Source: Amylibacter sp.
GTDB lineage: Bacteria > Pseudomonadota > Alphaproteobacteria > Rhodobacterales > Rhodobacteraceae
Assembly: GCA_027083485.1 (NCBI GenBank)
Contig: JALWOO010000304.1
Span: forward strand, 1-6,331
Reading direction: 5' to 3'
DNA length: 6,331 nt
Positions within the stretch are counted from its first letter, which is position 1, and each line of letters starts with the position of its first letter. A program made the translations under genes and the position numbers. The notes under the pieces were generated by a model, which did not search any database, had not been told where the DNA came from, and worked only from the letters and a program-made list of their open reading frames with translations. Of the stretch, positions 1 through 6,331 are shown one piece after another.

Positions 1-1
1 A

Positions 2-931
2 AGGGCGCTTGCGGATCAGGGGCTTTGCACGCCTGCGGCTGCAAAAACCGCCTTGGCCGCCTATGACAGTTTCAGGCCGGACATGGCGGCGATCCAGACG
101 GCTACGGCCATTGACGGCCTGCCGGTGCCCGAACTGGTGCGCCAGTTAAAGGCCCATGCAGGGCCAGAGGCCAAAGGGGCCGTTCACAGCGGGTCCACCA
201 GTCAGGATTTGATGGATACGGTGCTGGCGCAAGGGGTGCAGGACCTAAGCAATCTGCTGGAAACCCGCTTGCAGGATGTGATCGCCGCGCTTGGCACTCT
301 CTCCGCCAGTTTCGGGGAGCGCGCGCTGATCGGGCGCACGCGGATGCAAGCGGCGCTGCCGGTCACCGTGGCCCACCGCATCGAGCAATGGCGCGCACCT
401 CTGGAGCAGCATCTGCAAAGGCTGCAACAGCTGCGGCCACGCATTGAGGTTTTGCAACTTGGCGGGCCGGTGGGTACGCGGGAGTCGTTTCACGGCAAGG
501 GCGATGCCATTGCCCGATTGCTGGCCAAGGAAACAGGCCTACACAACGGGACCTGCTGGCACACGGCGCGGGCCGGGTTGGCGGAATATGCGGGCTGGCT
601 GTCGCTGGTGTCCGGCTCACTGGGCAAGATCGGGCAGGACATCAGCCTGATGGCGCAACAGGGGATTGACGAAATCACCCTGAGCGGCGGCGGCAGCAGT
701 TCCGCCATGCCCCATAAACAGAACCCGATACTGGCCGAAACGCTGGTTAGCATGGCACGCTATAACGCGGTGTTGCTGGGGGGGATGCATCAGGCATTGG
801 TGCATGAACAGGAACGCTCCGGCATGGCCTGGGCGCTGGAATGGCTGTGCCTGCCGCAAATGGCCGAAATAACCGGCAAGGGGCTAAGCCTTGCCAGCCG
901 GATGATCGGACAGATTGAGCGGATTGCCTAG
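2..931 (+). CDS. pcaB: 3-carboxy-cis,cis-muconate cycloisomerase, 5' end missing
   Basis: Cyclises 3-carboxy-cis,cis-muconate to 4-carboxymuconolactone, the step between PcaHG and PcaC; cytoplasmic. It belongs to the fumarase/aspartase (ADL/FUM) superfamily and all three conserved blocks are visible: HSGSTSQDLMDT (bases 185-220), GRTRMQAALPVT (332-367) and the signature GSSSAMPHKQNP (692-727), which carries the catalytic-loop Ser and the Lys and Asn of the GSSxMPxKxN pattern. The frame is open from base 2 with protein-like sequence before the TTG at 53, so the true start lies left of the window; 309 residues are visible. Only about 67 residues follow the signature, so the long C-terminal domain of the roughly 450-residue Pseudomonas enzymes is absent. 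From memory, alphaproteobacterial PcaB proteins of about 350 residues are like this, so I read it as a short form, not a broken gene. It faces the rest of the pca genes and must have its own promoter or an upstream partner outside the window. Confidence 0.93.
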   Translation, partial: RALADQGLCTPAAAKTALAAYDSFRPDMAAIQTATAIDGLPVPELVRQLKAHAGPEAKGAVHSGSTSQDLMDTVLAQGVQDLSNLLETRLQDVIAALGTLSASFGERALIGRTRMQAALPVTVAHRIEQWRAPLEQHLQRLQQLRPRIEVLQLGGPVGTRESFHGKGDAIARLLAKETGLHNGTCWHTARAGLAEYAGWLSLVSGSLGKIGQDISLMAQQGIDEITLSGGGSSSAMPHKQNPILAETLVSMARYNAVLLGGMHQALVHEQERSGMAWALEWLCLPQMAEITGKGLSLASRMIGQIERIA

Positions 932-944
932 GGTTAGGACCCTA
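929..944. repeat. Inverted repeat spanning both convergent stop codons
   Basis: TAGGGT-TAGG-ACCCTA is a perfect 6-base inverted repeat around a 4-base loop. Its left arm begins with the TAG stop of pcaB (929-931) and its right arm ends with the TAG stop of the BKACE gene on the other strand (942-944). It fills the whole 10-base gap between the two genes. It could act as a weak two-way terminator or mRNA 3'-end hairpin, but the stem is short and no T-run follows on either strand, so a standard intrinsic terminator is not supported. Confidence 0.5.
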
Positions 945-1769
945 AAGCGGCAATTCCAGTATTTCGCGGGCCTGTTGCCATGTGGCTACGGGGCGTTCGT
1001 ATTTGTCGCAGAGATCGACCACCCGTTGCACCAGCGCCGCATTCGACGGGGCCAGCGTATCGCGATCCAGACGGACGTTATCCTCCAGCCCTGTGCGGGT
1101 GTGACCGCCATTGGCCACACACCATTCGTTAACCACGATCTGCGCCCGCCCGATCCCTGTTGCACACCATTCGGCATCCGGTGCAAGGCGGTTCACGGTT
1201 TTCAGATAGTAATCGAACACATCCTGATCCAGCGGCATGGCGTTCTTGATGCCAAACACAAACTGCACATAGAGCCTGCCCGGAATGCGCCCGTCTTTGC
1301 TCATAGCCACCGCCTGATGGATATGGGACAGATCAAAGGCCTCGATTTCCGGTTTGATATGATAGCGGCGCATTTCGCCGGCCAGCCAGTCCACCAGATC
1401 CGGCGCATTTTCATAAACCCGCGTGGGAAAATTGTTGGACCCCACCGTCAGGGAGGCCATGTCCGGCTGCAAAGGCAACATGCCGCCGCGTTCCTTGTCC
1501 GCGCCGGACCGCCCGCCGGTGGAAAACTGGATAATCATGCCGGGGCAATGTTTTTCCAGCCCTTCCTTCAACCGCGCGAATTTTTCGGGGTCCGAGGTGG
1601 TAGAGCCGTCATCATTGCGCACATGGCAATGGGCGATGGAGGCCCCTACCTCATAGGCCGCATGGGTACTTTCGATTTGTTCGCTCACGGTAATCGGCAC
1701 CGCCGGATTGTCGGCTTTGGTGGGAACGGAACCGGTAATGGCCACGCAGATGATACAGGGTTTGGTCAT
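942..1769 (-). CDS. BKACE-family beta-keto acid cleavage enzyme (DUF849), likely acting on beta-ketoadipate
   Basis: A 275-residue protein of the DUF849/BKACE family. These TIM-barrel, metal-dependent enzymes condense a beta-keto acid with acetyl-CoA and release acetoacetate plus a shorter acyl-CoA. Visible family marks are the N-terminal AITGSVPTKADNPAVP, AGxSIAHCHVR-like metal motif (here VGASIAHCHVR) with His47 and His49, FSTGGRSG (Ser83), and GHTRTGLEDN with Arg225, Glu229 and Asp230. By position these match the zinc ligands (two His, one Glu) and catalytic Asp/Arg known for the lysine-fermentation enzyme Kce. It is the last gene of the pobA-pcaDCHG operon, 8 bases after pcaG; its Shine-Dalgarno core AGGA overlaps the pcaG stop codon with 6 bases to ATG. 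In this setting the likely reaction is beta-ketoadipate + acetyl-CoA to succinyl-CoA + acetoacetate, replacing PcaIJ and PcaF. The family is clear; the substrate is inferred from neighbours only. Confidence 0.9.
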   Translation of the reverse strand: MTKPCIICVAITGSVPTKADNPAVPITVSEQIESTHAAYEVGASIAHCHVRNDDGSTTSDPEKFARLKEGLEKHCPGMIIQFSTGGRSGADKERGGMLPLQPDMASLTVGSNNFPTRVYENAPDLVDWLAGEMRRYHIKPEIEAFDLSHIHQAVAMSKDGRIPGRLYVQFVFGIKNAMPLDQDVFDYYLKTVNRLAPDAEWCATGIGRAQIVVNEWCVANGGHTRTGLEDNVRLDRDTLAPSNAALVQRVVDLCDKYERPVATWQQAREILELPL

Positions 1770-1777
1770 TTTATATC

Positions 1778-2392
1778 CTAGATGTCAAAGAACACGGTTT
1801 CGGTGTCACCCTGCAAGGTGATGTCGAATTTGTAAACCACTCCATCGCCGGTTTCGTGACGTTGGGCAATCAATGTCTGGCGGCGGTGTTGCTGTTCCAC
1901 AAGGTTCAGCACAGGGTCAGTGCTGTTGTCCTCGTCCGAAAAATACAGGCGGGTGTTCAGGCCGATGTTGATGCCGCGCGCCACGATCCACAGGTTGATA
2001 TGGGGTGCTTGTCGGGTGCCGCCCCGCCCCGCCGTCGGGCCGGGTTTCACCGTATCAAACTGCCAAAGGCCGGTTTCGAAATCGGTAATCACCCGCCCCC
2101 AGCCGCGAAAGCCTTCTTCGACCTCGCCACTGCTTTCGGGGTGGGCATAGACGCCCGCCGCATTGGCCTGCCATGCTTCCAGTAGCACATCCTTGACCGG
2201 CGCGCCGGTGCCGTCAAACACGGTGCCTTCGATGCGAATGCGTTCACCGGCGGCATTGGGGCCGGCGATATCCCAGCCCAGTTCGCGTTCATAAATGTCA
2301 AACCCCGCCGCACCGGGGGCCAGCCCGATATGCACATAGGGACCGGCGGTTTGCGAGGGTGTTTCCTTGAGGTAATCAAGTTTCTGCGCCAT
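1778..2392 (-). CDS. pcaG: Protocatechuate 3,4-dioxygenase alpha subunit
   Basis: Alpha subunit of the (alpha-beta-Fe) protocatechuate 3,4-dioxygenase, which cleaves protocatechuate between its two hydroxyls using O2 to give 3-carboxy-cis,cis-muconate. With 204 residues it has the usual PcaG length. Typical features are TPSQTAGPYVHIGL near the N-terminus, the intradiol dioxygenase core EAWQANAAGVY (residues 72-82), APHINLWIVARGINIGLNTRLYF (129-151), and YKFDITLQGDTETVFFDI at the end. Arg139 in ARGINI probably equals the alpha-subunit Arg that reaches the active site. As expected for this subunit the Tyr/Tyr/His/His iron-ligand set is not complete; the iron sits in PcaH. I chose the ATG at 2392 because GGAGGG lies 8 bases upstream, inside the last codons of pcaH; an in-frame ATG at 2419 would add nine atypical residues and overlap pcaH. 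It starts 1 base after the pcaH stop, so translation is probably coupled and subunits made in equal amounts. Confidence 0.96.
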   Translation of the reverse strand: MAQKLDYLKETPSQTAGPYVHIGLAPGAAGFDIYERELGWDIAGPNAAGERIRIEGTVFDGTGAPVKDVLLEAWQANAAGVYAHPESSGEVEEGFRGWGRVITDFETGLWQFDTVKPGPTAGRGGTRQAPHINLWIVARGINIGLNTRLYFSDEDNSTDPVLNLVEQQHRRQTLIAQRHETGDGVVYKFDITLQGDTETVFFDI

Positions 2393-2393
2393 G

Positions 2394-3119
2394 TCAGTTG
2401 CCCTCCAGCCGGTTTTCAAACAGGGTTGAGCGCCGCCCGCGCAGGATGATGTCGAACTTATAGGCCAGCGTATCCAGCGGAATGCTGGCGTTCATGTCCA
2501 GCCGCGCGATCAACTGATCCACCGCCGCCGGATCCGGCACGGTGTTAACGATCGGGCATTGCGCAATCAGCGGGTCGCCTTCAAAATACAGCTGGGTAAT
2601 CAGGCGCTGGGCAAAAGCCGCGCCAAACACCGAAATATGGATATGCGCCGGTCGCCAGTTGTTGACCCAGTTGCGCCACGGATAGGCCCCCGGTTTCACG
2701 GTGCGGAAAAAGTAATAGCCGTTTTCATCCGTCAGCGTACGCCCGCAGCCGCCGAAATTTGGGTCAATCGCCGCCAGATAGGTGTCCTTTTTGTGTCGAT
2801 AGCGCCCGCCTGCGTTGGCCTGCCAGATTTCCACCAGCGTATTCGGCACCGGGCGGGCGTTTTCATCCAACACGCGGCCATGCACGATGATGCGCTCCCC
2901 GATCGGGTCGCCGTCCTTGGCATAATTTTTCAGCAGATCGTCATCAATCGGGTCGATATCATTGTGGCCAAACACCGGCCCCGTGATTTCACTGACCGAG
3001 TTTTCCAGCGAAATCATCGCGAATTTAGGCGAGCGGGTGACGCTGGTTTTATAGTTCCGGTCCAGCGCCGGCGGCTGCCAGTGCCGGTCCCTCTGATAAT
3101 ATTCTGCCGGTTTACGCAT
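2394..3119 (-). CDS. pcaH: Protocatechuate 3,4-dioxygenase beta subunit (iron-binding)
   Basis: Catalytic, Fe(III)-bearing beta subunit of protocatechuate 3,4-dioxygenase, 241 residues, normal for PcaH. The complete intradiol ligand set is visible: Tyr107 in GRYRH, Tyr146 in GAYPWRN, and His159 and His161 in RPAHIHIS. These align with Tyr408, Tyr447, His460 and His462 of the Pseudomonas enzyme. Arg156 (NNWRPAH) and Gln176 (TQLYFEGD) match the second-shell Arg457 and Gln477. The N-terminus [22 protein letters not shown] is typical of PcaH. I chose the ATG at 3119 over an upstream in-frame ATG at 3143 because AGGGGA lies 5 bases before it and [11 protein letters not shown] resembles known N-termini. 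The start overlaps the pcaC stop by 8 bases (ATGCGTAA), so ribosomes ending pcaC can restart directly. PcaH and PcaG are distant homologues lying in tandem. All key residues are intact, so I expect an active enzyme. Confidence 0.97.
   Translation of the reverse strand: MRKPAEYYQRDRHWQPPALDRNYKTSVTRSPKFAMISLENSVSEITGPVFGHNDIDPIDDDLLKNYAKDGDPIGERIIVHGRVLDENARPVPNTLVEIWQANAGGRYRHKKDTYLAAIDPNFGGCGRTLTDENGYYFFRTVKPGAYPWRNWVNNWRPAHIHISVFGAAFAQRLITQLYFEGDPLIAQCPIVNTVPDPAAVDQLIARLDMNASIPLDTLAYKFDIILRGRRSTLFENRLEGN
2401..2406 (-). promoter_or_regulatory. Ribosome binding site of pcaG
   Basis: GGAGGG lies 8 bases before the ATG at 2392 and is encoded by the final Glu-Gly codons of pcaH. It supports the 204-residue PcaG over a longer form starting at 2419. 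Confidence 0.75.
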
Positions 3120-3498
3120 CACTCTCCCCTTCCATTTCCGCATAGGTTTGTTTAGCCAGCTTCAGCGCCTGATTGGCACGCGGCACACCGGCGTAAATCG
3201 CAACGTGCTGAAAGGCTTCCAGCACATCCTGTTTGCTGGCCCCCGTGCGCGCAGTGGCGCGGATGTGCATGGGGATTTCGTCAAAGTTGCCCATCGCCGC
3301 CAGCAAAGCCAGCGTGATCATAGACCGTTCGCGTGGACTGATCCGGTCATTGGCCCAAACATTGCCCCAGGCCGATTCCGTGATCAGGGTTTGAAACGGG
3401 GTGTCAAAACCGGTCTTTTGTGCCTCGGCCCTGTCCACATGCGCATCCCCCAGCACAGACCGGCGCACCTGCATACCCTTATCAAAGCGATCTGACAT
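3112..3498 (-). CDS. pcaC: 4-carboxymuconolactone decarboxylase
   Basis: Removes CO2 from 4-carboxymuconolactone to give beta-ketoadipate enol-lactone. The protein has 128 residues, normal for a stand-alone PcaC; in some bacteria this domain is fused to PcaD (PcaL), which is not the case here. It is a single CMD/AhpD-like helical domain. Family marks include [16 protein letters not shown] (residues 9-24), the central [31 protein letters not shown] (40-70), [39 protein letters not shown] (74-112). The ATG at 3498 is supported by a perfect AGGAGG six bases upstream, the strongest ribosome binding site in the operon. The gene begins 17 bases inside pcaD and its end overlaps the pcaH start by 8 bases. 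The substrate comes from PcaB, whose gene lies on the opposite strand at the left end of the window. Confidence 0.96.
   Translation of the reverse strand: MSDRFDKGMQVRRSVLGDAHVDRAEAQKTGFDTPFQTLITESAWGNVWANDRISPRERSMITLALLAAMGNFDEIPMHIRATARTGASKQDVLEAFQHVAIYAGVPRANQALKLAKQTYAEMEGESDA
3125..3130 (-). promoter_or_regulatory. Ribosome binding site of pcaH
   Basis: AGGGGA lies 5 bases before the ATG at 3119, within the last codons of pcaC. It supports this start over the ATG at 3143. Confidence 0.65.
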
Positions 3499-4275
3499 GG
3501 CCGACCTCCTGTAAAAAACCGGTTAGCACAGCGGCAAAGGCCTCTGGCTGTTCGACACAGGGCAGATGCCCCGCTTTGCGGATCAGATGAAACCGTGCGC
3601 CGGTGATTAACTCTGTGGTTTCGCGCACCACATCGGGCGGGGTGGAACCGTCCTCGGTTCCGGCAATACCCAGTGTTGGCAGGCTCAAGCGCGCGGTGCT
3701 GTCAAACAGATCGGTTTCAGCAATCGCCGCTGCACAGCCGCAATATCCCGCCGTTGGCATACGCCCCAGCATATTACGCCAACCGGCCAGCTTGGATTTA
3801 TCAGCAAGGAACTGACGCGCAAACCAGCGCTCCAAAATCCCGTCGGCAAGCGCTGGCAGACCGTCGTTCTGCACGACTGCAATCCGTTCGGCCCACTTCG
3901 CAGGCGTCCAAATTTTCGCCGCCGTATTGGACAGCACCATCGCGCGCAACAAATCGGGCCGTTCCGCCGCCAGCCCTTGTGCCACCATGCCGCCAATCGA
4001 CAGGCCGACAAACACACAGCCCTTTGCCCCCAGATGATCCACCAGCGCCGCCGCATCCGCCACCAGATCGCCCATAAAGTAATCACCCTCCGGCGCATCG
4101 GTCAGCCCATGGCCGCGCATGTCATAGCGGATCACCCGCAACCCGTCAGGCAACAGCGCCACCACCTGATCCCAGAGCCGGAAATCCGTACCCAGAGAAT
4201 TGGCAAACACCACCGGCACGCCGCTGCCCTGATCCGAATAATGCACGTTAATACCGTTCAGTTCGACCATCTGCA

Positions 4276-4276
<1 letters not shown>
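3482..4276 (-). CDS. pcaD: 3-oxoadipate enol-lactonase
   Basis: Alpha/beta-hydrolase that opens beta-ketoadipate enol-lactone to beta-ketoadipate, the last step before CoA chemistry. With 264 residues it has the usual PcaD length. Visible features are the NSLGTDFRLWD oxyanion region (residues 26-36), YDMRGHGLTDAP (51-62), the nucleophile elbow GLSIGG with Ser93, the acid Asp209 in GTEDGSTPP, and His237 in KAGHLPCVEQPEAF, giving a complete Ser-Asp-His triad. The ATG at 4276 shares one base with the pobA stop (TGATG), a classical restart junction; a second in-frame ATG at 4270 is possible and would shorten the protein by two residues. The ribosome binding site is weak (GGGG, 11 bases upstream), which fits reliance on translation arriving from pobA. 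The 3' end overlaps pcaC by 17 bases. General alpha/beta-hydrolases look alike, but the sequence pattern and the operon position make PcaD the clear choice. Confidence 0.95.
3505..3510 (-). promoter_or_regulatory. Ribosome binding site of pcaC
   Basis: A perfect AGGAGG lies 6 bases before the pcaC ATG at 3498, within the last codons of pcaD. It is the strongest site in the operon and fixes the pcaC start. Confidence 0.8.
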
Positions 4277-5492
<1,216 letters not shown>

Positions 5493-5524
5493 ACATCAAA
5501 AACCGCTTTATACATTCAAAAAAC
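5493..5524. repeat. Imperfect A-tract direct repeat in the control region
   Basis: ACATCAAAAAC (5493-5503) recurs as ACATTCAAAAAAC (5512-5524). The copies start 19 bases apart, close to two helical turns, and differ only by one extra T and one extra A. Phased A-tracts of this kind can bend DNA or form tandem protein sites; this could equally be chance in an A-rich region. Confidence 0.4.
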
Positions 5525-5536
5525 AGAAAGTATCCG

Positions 5537-6331
5537 ATGCCCTCCAGTATCAAACTTCGCCATCTTGAGTGTTTCATTGAAATCACCCGCCACCACAGCG
5601 TCAAGGATGCGGCGGCGGCCCTTGGCCATTCGCAACCGGCCATGTCCAAGACGCTCAAGGAACTGGAAGACATCATCGGTGCCGTGCTGCTGACCCGCAA
5701 CCGCGGTGGCGTCACCCTGACCCGCGAAGGCGAGGTATTCCTGCATTTCGCCCAGATGAGCGTCACCGCCCTGCAACACGGCATCGACGGGGTGGAACAG
5801 CTTGGCCGGAAGGGCACCACCAGCCTGCAGGTCGGGGCCTTGCCCAGCGTTGCCGCCGGTCTGATGCCGCTGGTGTTGCGCGAATTCAGCAGCCTTGCCC
5901 CCAATACGATTCCGGGCATCACCGACGGGCCACATGCCTATCTGATCGAACTCCTGCGCAACGGCGAGCTGGACCTTGTGATTGGCCGCCTTGGCCCGCC
6001 CGAAACCATGCAGGAACTTACGTTTACCCAGCTTTACAACGAACAGGTGGTAATTGTGGCCCGTCCGGATCATCCGCTGGCGAAATGCAAGGACTTTCAT
6101 GAACTGGTGAACTGGCCGATCATCTATCCGGCCCCCACTTCGGCCAGCCGGCCCTTGGTGGAACGTATGCTGATCGCCAACGGAGTCGGTGATTTGCCCA
6201 ACCGGATCGAAACCGCCTCTGGCGCATTTGGCCATGTCTACACCCGCAGTTCAGACGCGCTCTGGATTATTACACACGGGGTTGTGGCCGATGAACTGGC
6301 TGAAGGGCGGATCGTAGCGCTGCCGCGGGAT
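5537..6331 (+). CDS. pcaQ: LysR-type transcriptional regulator, PcaQ-like, 3' end missing
   Basis: The frame is open from ATG 5537 to the right edge, giving 265 residues with no stop; full PcaQ proteins have about 305, so roughly 40 are missing. The N-terminus IKLRHLECFIEITRHHSVKDAAAALGHSQPAMSKTLKELE is a standard LysR winged helix-turn-helix (helix-turn-helix about residues 20-40), followed by the linker helix to about 90 and the periplasmic-binding-protein-like effector domain (LQVGALPSVAAGLMP onward). The late segment SSDALWIITHGVVADELAEG is of the kind seen in PcaQ/GbpR/CatR-like regulators. PcaQ of Agrobacterium activates pca genes with beta-carboxy-cis,cis-muconate and gamma-carboxymuconolactone as inducers; the same role is inferred here from its divergent position next to pobA-pca. 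The start has only a weak AGAAAG site six bases upstream, which suggests low translation, common for such regulators. LysR identity is certain; PcaQ identity rests on sequence impression plus context. Confidence 0.88.
   Translation, partial: MPSSIKLRHLECFIEITRHHSVKDAAAALGHSQPAMSKTLKELEDIIGAVLLTRNRGGVTLTREGEVFLHFAQMSVTALQHGIDGVEQLGRKGTTSLQVGALPSVAAGLMPLVLREFSSLAPNTIPGITDGPHAYLIELLRNGELDLVIGRLGPPETMQELTFTQLYNEQVVIVARPDHPLAKCKDFHELVNWPIIYPAPTSASRPLVERMLIANGVGDLPNRIETASGAFGHVYTRSSDALWIITHGVVADELAEGRIVALPRD

Noticed and set aside
53..55. TTG as the start of pcaB
   Set aside because: The frame is open to the window edge with typical PcaB-like sequence before it, so the gene begins outside the window.
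929..944. Strong intrinsic terminator between pcaB and the BKACE gene
   Set aside because: The stem has only six pairs and there is no T-run on either side, so I list it only as an inverted repeat.
915..1781. Long open frame on the + strand (288 codons) opposite the BKACE gene
   Set aside because: It is the antisense of a clear BKACE gene. Its translation shows no family motifs and is rich in the His/Arg/Gln expected from reversed G+C-rich codons.
2393..2419. Longer PcaG starting at 2419
   Set aside because: The nine added residues are not PcaG-like and would overlap pcaH, whereas the ATG at 2392 has GGAGGG at good spacing.
2559..3155. Open frame on the + strand (198 codons) opposite pcaH
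   Set aside because: Pure shadow of pcaH, whose iron ligands are all present on the other strand.
5516..6235. Open frame on the - strand (239 codons) opposite the regulator
   Set aside because: The + strand encodes a complete LysR helix-turn-helix and effector domain in this stretch; the antisense frame has no recognisable domain and would run through the control region.

Overview
This window is a nearly complete gene cluster for breaking down 4-hydroxybenzoate and protocatechuate through the protocatechuate branch of the beta-ketoadipate pathway. The DNA is G+C-rich. The gene order (a LysR gene of PcaQ type divergent from pobA-pcaD-pcaC-pcaH-pcaG), the short form of PcaB and the DUF849/BKACE gene inside the operon all point to an alphaproteobacterium. 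The best guess is Rhodobacterales (marine Roseobacter type). This placement rests on remembered family patterns, not on a search.

Layout. Positions 2-931 (+) hold the 3' part of pcaB, whose start lies outside the window. Positions 942-5442 (-) hold a tightly packed six-gene operon, transcribed right to left: pobA, pcaD, pcaC, pcaH, pcaG and a BKACE (beta-keto acid cleavage enzyme, DUF849) gene. Junctions within it are short overlaps or gaps of at most 8 bases, which suggests one mRNA and translational coupling. pcaB and the BKACE gene converge with only 10 bases between their stop codons, and both stops lie inside one small perfect inverted repeat. Positions 5443-5536 are the only real intergenic space, a 94-base divergent control region. 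Positions 5537-6331 (+) hold a LysR-type regulator (PcaQ-like), cut by the right edge. No stretch over 100 bases lacks a gene.

How the genes work together. PobA hydroxylates 4-hydroxybenzoate to protocatechuate. PcaHG opens the ring to 3-carboxy-cis,cis-muconate. PcaB cyclises it to 4-carboxymuconolactone. PcaC decarboxylates this to beta-ketoadipate enol-lactone, and PcaD hydrolyses that to beta-ketoadipate. The usual last steps (PcaIJ CoA transferase and PcaF thiolase) are absent here. The BKACE enzyme at the end of the operon could replace both by converting beta-ketoadipate plus acetyl-CoA into succinyl-CoA plus acetoacetate. This is the most interesting point in the window and remains an inference. 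PcaQ is the likely activator of the operon, including pobA, because no pobR-like gene is visible.
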